Positions 1 through 8,841 of a DNA stretch of 64,000 nt are shown in pieces. The stretch lies in contig NZ_JAFLVT010000008.1 of the NCBI RefSeq assembly GCF_017316025.1, positions 496,001-560,000 on the forward strand, written 5' to 3'. Position 1 is the first letter of the stretch, and every line of letters begins with the position of its first letter. A program made the translations under genes and the position numbers. This DNA is from Candidatus Enterococcus myersii (lineage in GTDB: Bacteria; Bacillota; Bacilli; Lactobacillales; Enterococcaceae). The notes under the pieces were generated by a model. That model searched no databases and had not been told where the DNA came from. It was given only the letters and a program-made list of their open reading frames with translations.

Positions 1-1
1 A

Positions 2-505
2 CAAAAGACAGAAGCAGATGTGCGCTGCATTTTATTGAAAGAATGGGCTAATTTACCCTTGCAGTTGGAAAGTTTGCGACGTAGTCTAAGCATTTTAGTT
101 GTTAGCCATAGAGGCGTGCGTCACGCAAAAATGTTGCGCTCCTTGCTAAAAGCGCCGTATGGAGATCGTTTTAAAATTGATTTATATAAAGAATCGCCTT
201 TATTTGTTTCTACAGCGGAATTGGAGCACTTTGAAGATTATGACTTAGTTGTCACAAATGACCCAATTCATAACTATCAAAACGAAAATCTCATGATTGT
301 AGATGACTATCTTTCAGAAGCAGACTGGGAAGTGCTGAATCGCCGCATCATTGCAATTCAAAAAGAAGCTTCTGATCGTTACTTAACCCAGCTTGACGCA
401 AAAGACTTTCACTCAGGTCGCTCCGTTTATCCAAGTCGTCAGCCTAATGAACGAATTGCAACTTTTATTATGGATGAGGCATTGGATAATAAAAAACAAC
501 AATAA
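2..505 (+). CDS. C-terminal part of an Mga/AtxA-type transcriptional regulator (5' end outside window)
   Basis: The reading frame is open from the first complete codon (position 2) and has no credible start or ribosome binding site inside the window, so only about the last 167 residues are present. They contain a stretch (SILVVSHRGVRHAKMLRSLL) that looks like the PTS EIIB-like domain closing Mga-family regulators, followed by a short helical tail. The DNA-binding and PRD parts would lie upstream. In this family phosphorylation of PRD/EIIB domains tunes transcription of virulence or sugar genes; the target here is unknown. A strong terminator follows. The family call rests on recalled similarity of the C-terminus only, so another PRD-type regulator is possible. 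Confidence 0.5.
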   Translation, partial: QKTEADVRCILLKEWANLPLQLESLRRSLSILVVSHRGVRHAKMLRSLLKAPYGDRFKIDLYKESPLFVSTAELEHFEDYDLVVTNDPIHNYQNENLMIVDDYLSEADWEVLNRRIIAIQKEASDRYLTQLDAKDFHSGRSVYPSRQPNERIATFIMDEALDNKKQQ

Positions 506-537
506 ATTTGTTGAAATAATGAACATGGCGCAAAAAG

Positions 538-576
538 ACACCTTGTAACCGCGGTTGGTTACAGGGTGTTTTTTGG
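538..576 (+). terminator. Rho-independent terminator after the Mga-like gene
   Basis: A 13-bp stem (ACACCTTGTAACC with GGTTACAGGGTGT, one G-U pair) and a 6-nt loop are followed by a T-rich run. It ends the regulator transcript about 35 bases after its stop codon. Confidence 0.85.
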
Positions 577-614
577 TCTATAATAAAGGTAAAATAAGAA
601 TAGGAGAATTGCTG

Positions 615-929
615 ATGAGAAAAGAACAGTGGCAAAAAATTAAAGAAAATTACAGTGAAGAGCGAGAATTTTTAGATGGTGTTTTTTATCGTCTGCGCCT
701 GTTACCACAGCATAAAGCTGAGCTGGCAATTATTCATGCAGGTCCGTGTGGTGAGACGATTCATGCACCGAAAATTACATTTGATACTCAAACTTTGCAA
801 CCCTTAAGTGCTTTTGATAGTTTGGCAACACCCACCATTAATTTATCTTATGATGAGGCACCAGATAAAGTTGTCGAGTTGTTTGATTTAACAGTGGCAA
901 AATTTTTGCAGGCAAAGAATTTAGGGTGA
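615..929 (+). CDS. Conserved hypothetical protein, 104 aa
   Basis: I do not recognise this family. The ATG at 615 is chosen because AGGAG (603-607) sits 7 bases ahead; the open frame extends further upstream, but only into the preceding terminator. The 104-residue product is soluble, begins with a charged helix (MRKEQWQKIKENYSEEREF) and lacks a signal peptide or membrane segment. The stop codon is 4 bases before the ATG of the following HAD phosphatase gene, so the two are very probably co-transcribed and translationally coupled. No function is proposed. Confidence 0.7.
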   Translation: MRKEQWQKIKENYSEEREFLDGVFYRLRLLPQHKAELAIIHAGPCGETIHAPKITFDTQTLQPLSAFDSLATPTINLSYDEAPDKVVELFDLTVAKFLQAKNLG

Positions 930-933
930 TGTG

Positions 934-1602
934 ATGATTGAGATGATAATTTTTGATATGGATGGTTTACTAATAGACAGTGAGCAAATGTATCAACGCG
1001 GTTGGTTACAGGTTGCTAAAAAACATGGTATTTCACTGACAAAAGCAGATATGAAGGGGTGGAGTGGGCAAAGTGCTAGTCAAACAATGGCAAAATTAGC
1101 TGCTCATTTTGGTTCTGAAGAAATCGTGGAAAAAATGAAAACAGAACGGGAAGTTTTTATTGCTGCTGAATTGGCAAAAGGGGCGTTGCAGTTGAAGCCT
1201 TACGCAAAAGAAACTTTAGCAAAAGTCAGAGAAAAAGGTTTATATTGTGGTTTGGCCACCTCTACTTTGAGAAAAAGAGGTAAAATGTATTTGGATTATT
1301 TCCAATTGGCGTCTTTTTTTGATGTGATCACATTTGGCGATGATGTTAAAGAATTAAAACCAGCACCAGACATCTATTTGGCAACTGCCGCAAAAGTTGG
1401 AGCAAATCCACAAAATACGATTGCAGTCGAAGATTCTTTAACCGGCGCTAAGGCGGCTTTGCAAGCGAAAATGAAAGTTGTGCTCATTCCAGATCAAAGT
1501 TTACCAGCCAATCACCGCGATCCAGCTGAAATTGGCTTAACTCCATTTTTACAAGGAACAAGTTTAAAAGTTTTATGGGATTGGTTAGATGCCATGAACT
1601 AA
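934..1602 (+). CDS. HAD-superfamily phosphatase (beta-phosphoglucomutase-like)
   Basis: A 222-residue cytosolic HAD hydrolase of the beta-PGM/phosphatase subfamily. Motif I is FDMDGLLIDSE near the N-terminus, with the nucleophile Asp and the acid/base Asp two residues later. Motif II is in ATSTLRKRG, and motif IV is AVEDSLTGAKAAL. A helical cap domain lies between motifs I and II. These enzymes usually dephosphorylate small sugar phosphates or interconvert hexose-1- and -6-phosphates; the substrate cannot be read from sequence. GTG 931, ATG 934 and ATG 943 are all possible starts. ATG 934 is preferred because AGGGTGA overlaps just upstream. It is coupled to the 104-aa gene before it. Confidence 0.85.
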   Translation: MIEMIIFDMDGLLIDSEQMYQRGWLQVAKKHGISLTKADMKGWSGQSASQTMAKLAAHFGSEEIVEKMKTEREVFIAAELAKGALQLKPYAKETLAKVREKGLYCGLATSTLRKRGKMYLDYFQLASFFDVITFGDDVKELKPAPDIYLATAAKVGANPQNTIAVEDSLTGAKAALQAKMKVVLIPDQSLPANHRDPAEIGLTPFLQGTSLKVLWDWLDAMN

Positions 1603-1626
1603 AATTTATAATCAAAAATCAAAATT

Positions 1627-1684
1627 ATAGTAGCTTTTCATTCACTGCGGCAAAATGGTGGGTGATCAAAGCTACTATTTTTGT
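1627..1684 (+). terminator. Long imperfect hairpin after the HAD gene
   Basis: ATAGTAGCTTT (1627-1637) pairs with AAAGCTACTAT further on, with a partly paired middle, and the right arm runs into TTTTTG. It lies 24 bases after the HAD stop and is the likely end of that transcript. The rest of 1685-1916 is AT-rich, with one palindrome annotated separately. Confidence 0.6.
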
Positions 1685-1803
1685 CTCTTGTTTTGTCTCT
1701 TGCTCAAAAGAACCGTATTTATTTCTATATAATGATAATTTTGGTAAACTTAAAGTAATGTTTAAGAAGTAACCCCATTTGAAAAGAATGCAAGCCTTTT
1801 CTT

Positions 1804-1820
1804 TATGACAGATTGTCATA
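1804..1820. promoter_or_regulatory. Palindrome TATGACA-GAT-TGTCATA upstream of yhgE, possible repressor site
   Basis: A perfect 7+7 bp inverted repeat with a 3-bp centre, about 96 bases before the yhgE start. A possible -35 (TTGAAA, 1779-1784) lies just upstream, so the palindrome would cover the -10/start region. That position is typical of a TetR- or PadR-type operator, but the regulator is not in this window. The site is seen; its role is inferred. Confidence 0.4.
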
Positions 1821-1916
1821 AGTGTCAAAAAGTCACGACAAGCTCGTTTTTTTAGATGGTTCCTTAAAATAAAAAATGGTAAAGTAAGCAGGCAGAAAAA
1901 AATAAAGGTGATGAAT

Positions 1917-4622
1917 ATGCAACATATTAAAAATGTTTTTGAACTATATAAAACAGACTGGAAGCGAATCTTTAAAAATCCAATGGCAGCTTTCTTAATC
2001 GTTGCGTTAATGGTTTTGCCTTCTTTATATGCTTGGTTTAATATCAAGGCTTTGTGGGATCCTTATGGCAATACTGGGGAGTTGCCCATTGCCGTTTACA
2101 GTGATGACGCAGGGGCGAGTTTACAAGATAAGAAAGTAGAAATCGGCGAGCAGGTGATTGATACTCTTCATGACAACAAGCAACTAGGTTGGCGTTTTGT
2201 TGACTCGAAAGAAGAATTAACCAAAGGCGTGCGCTCTGGGAAATATTATGCGGGGATTTATCTTCCAAAAGAGTTTTCCAAAGATTTGTTGAGTTTTACA
2301 ACGGGAACGATAAAAAAACCGACGATTGAATATTACATTAATGAAAAAATCAATGCAATTGCACCAAAAATTGCTGACAAAGGTGCTACTAGTTTACAAG
2401 AACAAATTTCTAATCAGTTCATTGATACTGCTAGTAACACGCTGATGAAAGTTTTCAATGAAGTAGGCTATGATATTGACAGTAACTTAGTCAGCATCAA
2501 TAAAGTGAAAAATTTGATTTTAACTACCAATGATAATTTGGATCAAATTGAAGGCTATACCAAAGAAGTGGTTGCGTTAAATGATAAGATGCCTGAAATT
2601 AAAGAAAAATTGAATAAGGCCAATCAATTTATCGACTATCTACCTCAAGTAGATGAAATGGGCAACAAGTTAGTTAGTTTAAATGATAAAATGCCCCAAT
2701 TGAAAAAAGAAGCGGCAATTATTTTGGATTTACAAGCTAAAATTCCTGAAATCCAAAACGCAGGGAAACAATTGGCGATGGTTGATGGTGACTTTGAAAA
2801 TATTAAGAGCACGATGGATGCCGGGATTAAAGATGCCAAGCAAGGTTTAACGATTATTGAACAAGTCCAAAGTGTTTTACCTGATATTCAAAAATTGGGC
2901 AATCAGGCACAAGAATTTGCCAATACCACCAAAGAAGGGGCCGAAGAACTGCAAAAGGCTATTCCGAATATCACGCAAAGTGTAAATATGATTTTAAACA
3001 ATCTGAAATTCATTCATACAGAAGTAAATAGTGCCTTAGAAGACGTGAAGACAGCTTTAGCCGATAACAAATTGACAGATGATGAAAAAAAAGCGATTGA
3101 TAAATCATTACAAGATTTTGTTAGTCACCTGCAAACGCAACAAACAATCATTCAAAACTTGATTGATTTCATTAATAAGTTGCCAAATTCGAGTAATAGC
3201 CAAATTTTACAAGACTTGGTGAGTCGACTAAATAATGCAAAAACCCTAATTAATGGTCTTGCAAATCGCGTGACGACTTTAAATGGCTATATTCAAGCGG
3301 GAAATGTGGATGCTGCCCTTAACTTTATTGATCAAGTCCAAAGTGTAGGAAATGAAGTAGATAATGTGTTAAGTGGCATTGATGCTAATCAAATTTCAAG
3401 TGAGATTTCAAAAGGATTGACACAATTGATCACAACGATCAATACGGCCGATGGACTATTGACCAAAGCACAACACATTGATTTTCAAGCTTTATTGGCC
3501 TCAACCAAGACGACTATTACAAATGCGATTAAAATTTTAGAAAAGTATCAAAAAGAAATGCCAGCAATCGGTAAAGAGTTACATGATGCGAATGTCATGC
3601 TAAATGGCCACATGAATGCGATTGTTTCTGGTATTAATAAAGGTGCGGACCTTTATAAAAATGATTTACCTGAAGTTGAGAAAAAATTAGCACTGGCTGT
3701 TGATTTTTATGAAAAAGATTGGCCAGGAATCAGAAAAGATTTAACCAGCACTATGGGAATGGTTAATGAAAAATTACCCGAAGTTGAAAAAGCATTGGAT
3801 GTAGCAACTGGTTTAATTCAAAATAATTGGCCTTCGTTACGCGCAGGCATAAAAAAAGCGGCAACTGCGATTAAAAAAGGTGAAGAAACAGCCGACCTTG
3901 GTGAAATCATCAAACTATTGAAATTGGATGCCAATAAAGAAAGTGAATTTTTCACCAACCCAGTTGCGTTAAAAACCAATCAAATGTATCCAATGGCCAA
4001 TAACGGATCGGCCAGCACACCGTTTTATACCGCACTATGTTTATGGGTGGGGGCCTTGTTACTTTCTAGTGTCGCGGCAACCGATGTCTTTATTGAAGAC
4101 AAAAATAAAGGTCGCTTTTCAAAACGTGAAACTTTTGTTGCTCGTATGCTAACTTTCTTAACAGAAGGTGTGGCACAGGCCTTAATTGTTACCTTAGGAA
4201 ATTATTTCTTATTAGGTGTCGATGTTAAACAACCTGTTTATGCTGTTTTATTTGGATTACTAGTGGGACTTTCCTTTATGATGATTGTCTATGTTTTAGC
4301 AGCGTTATTTGGTAACATCGGTAAGGGAATTGCGATCATTATTCTGGTACTGTCCATTTCTGGTGGTGGCGGGAACTATCCAATTCAAGTTTCCGGTAAA
4401 TTTTTCCAAATGATTAATCCCTTATTGCCATTTACCCATGCGGTAGATTTATTGCGGGAGTCAGCGGGAGGAATTTATTGGGCAAATGCTTGGCCAAATA
4501 TTTTTATCATGTTAGGACTGTTTATTTTCTTTGGTGTCGTTGGGACGATCGCCTATCCATATTTAGAAGGGGCGACAAAAAAACTCGGCAATATGACCAA
4601 AGAAAGTCATTTCTTCCATTAA
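1917..4622 (+). CDS. yhgE: YhgE/Pip family membrane protein (phage-infection protein type)
   Basis: A 901-residue protein of the YhgE/Pip family. One N-terminal membrane segment (AFLIVALMVLPSLYAWFNI) is followed by the conserved ALWDPYGNTGELPIAVYSDD region. Next come about 600 residues of extracytoplasmic helical repeats with recurring ALxxIxxxLPEVEK-type units. About five membrane segments close the chain, including a GGGGNYPIQVSGKFF stretch. Relatives act as phage receptors or accessory factors (Pip in lactococci), and some sit beside type VII secretion genes; none of those are here. ATG 1917 is chosen because AAAGG (1904-1908) is 8 bases away, whereas ATG 1911 is too close. It appears monocistronic, with its own terminator. 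Confidence 0.85.
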   Translation: MQHIKNVFELYKTDWKRIFKNPMAAFLIVALMVLPSLYAWFNIKALWDPYGNTGELPIAVYSDDAGASLQDKKVEIGEQVIDTLHDNKQLGWRFVDSKEELTKGVRSGKYYAGIYLPKEFSKDLLSFTTGTIKKPTIEYYINEKINAIAPKIADKGATSLQEQISNQFIDTASNTLMKVFNEVGYDIDSNLVSINKVKNLILTTNDNLDQIEGYTKEVVALNDKMPEIKEKLNKANQFIDYLPQVDEMGNKLVSLNDKMPQLKKEAAIILDLQAKIPEIQNAGKQLAMVDGDFENIKSTMDAGIKDAKQGLTIIEQVQSVLPDIQKLGNQAQEFANTTKEGAEELQKAIPNITQSVNMILNNLKFIHTEVNSALEDVKTALADNKLTDDEKKAIDKSLQDFVSHLQTQQTIIQNLIDFINKLPNSSNSQILQDLVSRLNNAKTLINGLANRVTTLNGYIQAGNVDAALNFIDQVQSVGNEVDNVLSGIDANQISSEISKGLTQLITTINTADGLLTKAQHIDFQALLASTKTTITNAIKILEKYQKEMPAIGKELHDANVMLNGHMNAIVSGINKGADLYKNDLPEVEKKLALAVDFYEKDWPGIRKDLTSTMGMVNEKLPEVEKALDVATGLIQNNWPSLRAGIKKAATAIKKGEETADLGEIIKLLKLDANKESEFFTNPVALKTNQMYPMANNGSASTPFYTALCLWVGALLLSSVAATDVFIEDKNKGRFSKRETFVARMLTFLTEGVAQALIVTLGNYFLLGVDVKQPVYAVLFGLLVGLSFMMIVYVLAALFGNIGKGIAIIILVLSISGGGGNYPIQVSGKFFQMINPLLPFTHAVDLLRESAGGIYWANAWPNIFIMLGLFIFFGVVGTIAYPYLEGATKKLGNMTKESHFFH

Positions 4623-4628
4623 AAGTAA

Positions 4629-4677
4629 GAGAGCAAATTGTAGCAACGCAAATTACTGCAATTTGTTCTCTTTTTTC
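4629..4677 (+). terminator. Rho-independent terminator after yhgE
   Basis: AGAGCAAATTG pairs with CAATTTGTTCTCT (one extra base in the right arm), followed directly by TTTTTCTTCTTTTT. Confidence 0.85.
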
Positions 4678-4762
4678 TTCTTTTTAGAAAGCGATTTCTT
4701 TTGCTTGTTAGTGGTCCTTTAAAGCTTAAAAAAAAGCTGTAGATTTTTAAATGAAATTTTCA

Positions 4763-4791
4763 TTGACTTTTTCAAAAGAGAGGCGTAGCAT
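4763..4791 (+). promoter_or_regulatory. Candidate sigma-A promoter for kimA
   Basis: TTGACT (4763-4768), 17 bases, then TAGCAT (4786-4791), about 100 bases before the gene. I see no ydaO-type c-di-AMP riboswitch in this leader. Confidence 0.45.
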
Positions 4792-4892
4792 ACACTCTTG
4801 ATTGCAGCAATTATTTCTATTTTTTGGGTTGTTACAAAACCACGATTAACTATCTTGTTAGACTAAATTATTTCGTAAAGGAGTAAGGAAAA

Positions 4893-6719
4893 GTGAATTA
4901 TTTAAAGCGGCTGTTAGTGGGACGGCCTTTAAAATCAGCAGAAAATGATGAACAAAAATTAACGCGGTTTGCGGCGTTAGCATTATTATCTTCTGATGCA
5001 CTATCTTCAATTGCGTACGGAACAGAACAAATTGTTGTTGTTTTAGTCGCTTTGTCCACAGCTGCAATTTGGTATTCATTGCCAATTGCAGCATTTGTCA
5101 TTATTTTGTTGGTCTCTTTGACATTGTCTTATCGGCAGATCATTCATGCTTATCCACATGGCGGGGGCGCCTATGTCGTTAGTAGTGAGAATTTGGGGCG
5201 GAATGCGGGCCTGATTTCCGGAGGTTCCCTTTTAATTGACTATATGTTAACCGTAGCGGTATCTGTTTCTGCTGGAGCTGAAGCGATTACGTCAGCTGTA
5301 CCGGCGTTGTATGGACACCAAGTGGCTATTTCCATTTTCATCGTTTTGCTGATTATGATGATGAACTTGCGAGGATTAAGAGAGTCGGCTAGCTTTTTGA
5401 TGGTGCCGGTTTATACATTTATTGCCGTAATCACGATTTTAATTGCTGTTGGTCTATTTAAAATCATTAGCGGTGCACAACCACTTAATGCAACGGCGCT
5501 ACCTGGAGCAGCGATTCCGGGAATTTCGATTGCGTTAATTTTACGAGCATTTTCTTCTGGTTCATCTTCTTTAACTGGGGTGGAAGCCATTAGTAACGCT
5601 GTACCTTTCTTTAAAAAACCTCGGGCAAAAAATGCAGCTGCAACGCTAGCAATCATGGCGAGTATCTTAGGCTTCTTCTTTGTCGGAATTACTTTTATCA
5701 ACTATTGGTATGGGATCGTCCCTGAACAAGAGGTAACAGTTTTATCTCAAATCGGGGAAGCTGTTTTTGGTCACGGAATTATGTATTATGCATTACAATT
5801 TACGACAGCTTTAATCTTGGCTGTGGCTGCCAATACGGGTTTTTCAGCTTTTCCAGTTTTGGCTTATAATTTAGCAAAAGATAAATTTATGCCGCATATG
5901 TATCAAGATCGTGGTGATCGCTTAGGTTATTCCAATGGGATCATAACCCTTGCAGCAGGCTCTATTGTCTTGTTGATTATTTTCCAAGGTTCGACAGAGC
6001 GATTGATTCCGCTTTATTCTATTGGGGTATTTATTCCGTTTGCGTTATCACAAACCGGGATGGTCCGTCACTGGCAAAAACAAGGCAGTGGCTGGTTGAA
6101 AAAATCCATTGCAAATATTGTCGGTGCCTTTATCTCATATGCGATTATTACAATCTTGTTTGCTTATCGCCTAGGTGATATTTGGCCATTCTTTATCATT
6201 ATGCCGGTTTTATTATTTATCTTTTACAAGATTCATGATCACTATCGGAAAGTTGCCGAGCAATTGCGTTTAATGGAAGATGAAGCCAAACTTCACACTT
6301 ACGACGGCAATACCGTGATTGTCTTAGTTGGTAATGTGACCCGCGTAAATGTCGGGGCACTAAATTATGCCCAATCTATTGGTGATTACGTGGTTGCGAT
6401 GCACGTTTCATTAGATGAAGATGTAAAAAAAGAAAAAGAAATTGAAGCAGAGTTTAAACAAAACTTCCCAGATGTACGTTTTTCTGTTGTTCATTCCTCT
6501 TACCGTTCGATTGAAAATCCGATTATCCGTTACGTCGACTTAGTGAGTAAAAATGCCGTGAAACACAACTATACGACAACGGTTATCATTCCCCAATTCG
6601 TACCGCGGCGACGTTGGCAAAATATTTTGCACAACCAAACAAGCTTACGTTTGCGGATGCGTTTATCTTGGCGTCAAAATATTGTCGTCAGCACCTATAG
6701 TTACCATTTGAAAAAATAA
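4893..6719 (+). CDS. kimA: KimA-type high-affinity potassium importer (APC superfamily)
   Basis: A 608-residue integral membrane protein, the same size as Bacillus subtilis KimA (formerly YdaO). It shows the N-terminal signature LLSSDALSSIAYGTEQI, then SYRQIIHAYPHGGGAYVVS, about 12 membrane segments to roughly residue 440, and a soluble C-terminal domain of about 150 residues (TVIVLVGNVTRVNVGALNYA). KimA takes up K+ with protons and is inhibited by c-di-AMP; the C-terminal domain is regulatory in the family. The start is a GTG at 4893, preceded by AAAGGAG and a second AAGGA. Older annotations call such proteins amino-acid permeases, but the overall match favours KimA. It is transcribed alone. 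Confidence 0.85.
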   Translation: MNYLKRLLVGRPLKSAENDEQKLTRFAALALLSSDALSSIAYGTEQIVVVLVALSTAAIWYSLPIAAFVIILLVSLTLSYRQIIHAYPHGGGAYVVSSENLGRNAGLISGGSLLIDYMLTVAVSVSAGAEAITSAVPALYGHQVAISIFIVLLIMMMNLRGLRESASFLMVPVYTFIAVITILIAVGLFKIISGAQPLNATALPGAAIPGISIALILRAFSSGSSSLTGVEAISNAVPFFKKPRAKNAAATLAIMASILGFFFVGITFINYWYGIVPEQEVTVLSQIGEAVFGHGIMYYALQFTTALILAVAANTGFSAFPVLAYNLAKDKFMPHMYQDRGDRLGYSNGIITLAAGSIVLLIIFQGSTERLIPLYSIGVFIPFALSQTGMVRHWQKQGSGWLKKSIANIVGAFISYAIITILFAYRLGDIWPFFIIMPVLLFIFYKIHDHYRKVAEQLRLMEDEAKLHTYDGNTVIVLVGNVTRVNVGALNYAQSIGDYVVAMHVSLDEDVKKEKEIEAEFKQNFPDVRFSVVHSSYRSIENPIIRYVDLVSKNAVKHNYTTTVIIPQFVPRRRWQNILHNQTSLRLRMRLSWRQNIVVSTYSYHLKK

Positions 6720-6805
6720 AAAAGACTTGAATTTTTGTACCGATTGTTAAAGGTTAGTTTTTACGCTAGCTCTTAACAGTCGGTATTTTTTTCAAGTCTT
6801 TTTTA
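6719..6805 (+). terminator. Two-level terminator hairpin after kimA
   Basis: Outer arms AAAAGACTTGAA and TTCAAGTCTTTT enclose an inner stem (TACCGATTGTTAA with TTAACAGTCGGTA). The right arm continues into TTTTTT. Confidence 0.85.
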
Positions 6806-6867
6806 GTTGATGCACTGATATGTTTTTAACTAAAATTAGCATTCTCAAATGAATAAATCGCTTTACC

Positions 6868-7250
6868 AAAGCTTTCTAACTAGCTAGCTTCATGTACTAA
6901 CGCGCCAGCAATAAGCCAAAATTTCAAAGAAATTTGCAGAACAATTTATTGCAATTCTGTCTTATTGCGTGTGAGTAAAACAAGTTTGAAAAACTTTTAT
7001 TGATGTCTAGTTTTTCAAACTAACTCGCTGTGACAATAAGTCAAAATTTCAAGAAATTTGCAGAACAATTTATTGCAATTCTGTCTTATTGCGTGCGAGT
7101 AAACCGAGTTTGAAAAACTTTTATTGATGTCTAGTTTTTCAAACTAACTCGCTGTGACAATAAGCCAAAATTTCAAGAAATTTGCAGAACAATTTATTGC
7201 AATTCTGTCTTATTGCTTGCGAGTAAAACAAGTTTGAAAAACTTTTATTA
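6868..7250. repeat. Tandem array of a 124-bp two-hairpin intergenic repeat
   Basis: Three consecutive copies begin with ATAAG(C/T)CAAAATTTCAA at 6911, 7036 and 7160 (period 124-125), and a degenerate half copy precedes them from about 6868. Each unit holds one inverted repeat CAATAAG...CTTATTG around TTGCAGAACAATTTATTGCA. It also holds a second one, GAGTTTGAAAAAC...GTTTTTCAAACTAACTC. The third copy stops mid-unit directly at the opuCD stop codon (7251-7253). Related single copies occur at 26.9, 42.2, 58.7 and 60.4 kb. There are no unique spacers, so this is not a CRISPR array. It may serve as the opuC 3' end structure. Confidence 0.85.
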
Positions 7251-7919
7251 TTATTTTGAAGTTTTGCCAGCGGGATCTAGGCGATGTTCTACAATGCTTA
7301 AAATCCAGTCTGTGATAATCGCCATTAAAGCAGTTGGTAAAGCACCGGCTAAGATAATTGAAGCACCATCTGTAGCATTTGTACCGCGAATAATAATGTC
7401 GCCTAAACCGCCAGCACCCACAAAAGCACCAATTGCTGTAATCCCGATTGCAACCACTAAGGCGTTACGAATTCCGGCCATAATAACGGAAATGGAAAGC
7501 GGCAATTCAATCATGTAAAGACGCTGCCAGCTAGTCATCCCCATCCCTTTACCAACATCTAAAGCATTTTTATCGACCTGTTTCATTCCCGTATATGTGT
7601 TTTTAATAATCGGTAAAATAGAATAAAGGAAAACCGTTACGATAACGACATTTACCCCTAGACCTAATCCAATCATTAAAATGGATAACATTGCCAGCTG
7701 CGGTACGGTTTGAATGACATTAGCAATCCGAATCACCCAATCGGCTAATTTGTGTCTTTTAGAAATTAAAATCCCTAGTGGAATTGCCACAATCGCTGCG
7801 AGTAACACGCCATAAATCGAAATTAAGAAGTGACGTAAAAACTGGCTGAAAACGTAGCTGCCGTTTTCTTTAAAGTAATAAACAAATTGTTCGGCTAAAT
7901 TCATATTTTGCAGATCCAT
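7251..7919 (-). CDS. opuCD: Glycine betaine/carnitine/choline ABC transporter permease OpuCD
   Basis: A 222-residue permease subunit with about five or six membrane segments and the inner-membrane coupling motif region (GMGMTSWQRLYMIELPLSIS). It is the last gene of a four-gene cluster ordered ATPase, permease, binding protein, permease, exactly as in Bacillus and Listeria opuC. It pairs with OpuCB to form the channel that takes up compatible solutes during osmotic stress. It starts 4 bases after the opuCC stop codon, so it is co-translated. The gene ends immediately against the 124-bp repeat array, which probably shapes the 3' end of the operon mRNA. Confidence 0.88.
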   Translation of the reverse strand: MDLQNMNLAEQFVYYFKENGSYVFSQFLRHFLISIYGVLLAAIVAIPLGILISKRHKLADWVIRIANVIQTVPQLAMLSILMIGLGLGVNVVIVTVFLYSILPIIKNTYTGMKQVDKNALDVGKGMGMTSWQRLYMIELPLSISVIMAGIRNALVVAIGITAIGAFVGAGGLGDIIIRGTNATDGASIILAGALPTALMAIITDWILSIVEHRLDPAGKTSK

Positions 7920-7923
7920 CTAC

Positions 7924-8841
7924 TCACTTCCCTTCGAAATAGTGGTTGTCTTTAAGAAATTTTTCTGCAACGACAGAAGGTTCAACTAAATTATTATCGG
8001 CTTCATAATTTAATTTTTGCATTTGCTTGGTGTCTATAACACCTTCTAGGCGTCCTAATGCCGTCTGTAAATCAGGGTATTTTTTTAACAATGCATTATC
8101 GGCAATAGCAGCTGCATCATAAGGTGGGAAGAATTTTAAATCGTCTTCTAACATCACCAAGTCGTAGCTGGCAATCCGGCCATCGGTGGAGTAGCCTAAT
8201 ACGATATCCATTTTGCCGGCGGCTACTGCGTCATAAACTAAGCCAATTTGCATCGGTAAAATATTTTTAAATGAAAAACCATATTCTTTTTGGAAGCCGT
8301 CATACCCATCACCTTTACGATTAATCCAAGAAGTATCGACGCCGGCAACTAGCTTGTCACTTACATTTTTTAAGTCGCTGATTTTTTTCAAATTATACTT
8401 TTCAGCTGTATCTTTGCGAACTAAAAACGTATACGTATTGTCAAAACCATAAGATTTAAACCAAGTTTGTTGATAACGCTTGTTAAACTCGGATTTTACA
8501 ATCTTAAAAGCTTCGGCGGGATCTTTGACCGGTTCCATGCCCAAGGTGGCAGTTAAGTCAGTCCCGGTATAGCGCGCGGCTGAAATTTGAGCGTCGCCAT
8601 TTACCATAGCTTGGTTGTTAATTGTAGTAGTCGCCAAGTTATTAATAATTGTCGTATCCAAATCGGTGTAGTGTTCAATCATACCAGCGACTAAACTCGC
8701 TAAAATTTGTGCTTCAGAAGTAATACCACCAGTAATGGCAACTGTATTTTCACTACTAGAAGAAGCTAGTCCAGGAAATGAACAACCAGCTAATAAAACC
8801 GTCGTCATCAGCGTAAGGAAGAGTGTTTTTAATTTTTTCAT
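7924..8841 (-). CDS. opuCC: Glycine betaine/carnitine/choline-binding lipoprotein OpuCC
   Basis: A 305-residue substrate-binding lipoprotein. The first 20 residues form a lipoprotein signal ([20 protein letters not shown]) with the lipobox LAGC; the mature protein would be anchored through that Cys. The rest is a type II periplasmic-binding fold of the OpuAC/ProX class, with [15 protein letters not shown] near the N-terminus. It delivers quaternary-ammonium osmolytes to OpuCB/OpuCD. The ATG overlaps the opuCB stop (ATGA, 8838-8841), showing tight translational coupling. Exact substrate preference cannot be predicted. Confidence 0.88.
   Translation of the reverse strand: MKKLKTLFLTLMTTVLLAGCSFPGLASSSSENTVAITGGITSEAQILASLVAGMIEHYTDLDTTIINNLATTTINNQAMVNGDAQISAARYTGTDLTATLGMEPVKDPAEAFKIVKSEFNKRYQQTWFKSYGFDNTYTFLVRKDTAEKYNLKKISDLKNVSDKLVAGVDTSWINRKGDGYDGFQKEYGFSFKNILPMQIGLVYDAVAAGKMDIVLGYSTDGRIASYDLVMLEDDLKFFPPYDAAAIADNALLKKYPDLQTALGRLEGVIDTKQMQKLNYEADNNLVEPSVVAEKFLKDNHYFEGK

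Noticed and set aside
1625-2047. Minus-strand open frame of 140 codons
   Set aside because: It overlaps the terminator, promoter region and start of yhgE, has no ribosome site and reads as low-complexity hydrophobic sequence.
4623-4892. Possible c-di-AMP (ydaO-type) riboswitch before kimA
   Set aside because: Expected from B. subtilis, but only a promoter-like pair and AT-rich leader are visible, without the long conserved helices of that riboswitch.
6903-7250. Regularly repeated block suggesting a CRISPR array
   Set aside because: The 124-bp unit is continuous, with no unique spacers between short repeats and no cas genes nearby; it is a tandem duplication of a dispersed repeat.
7213-7518. 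Plus-strand open frame antisense to opuCD
   Set aside because: It starts inside the repeat and mirrors the codons of opuCD; Ala/Ile/Pro-rich shadow translation.
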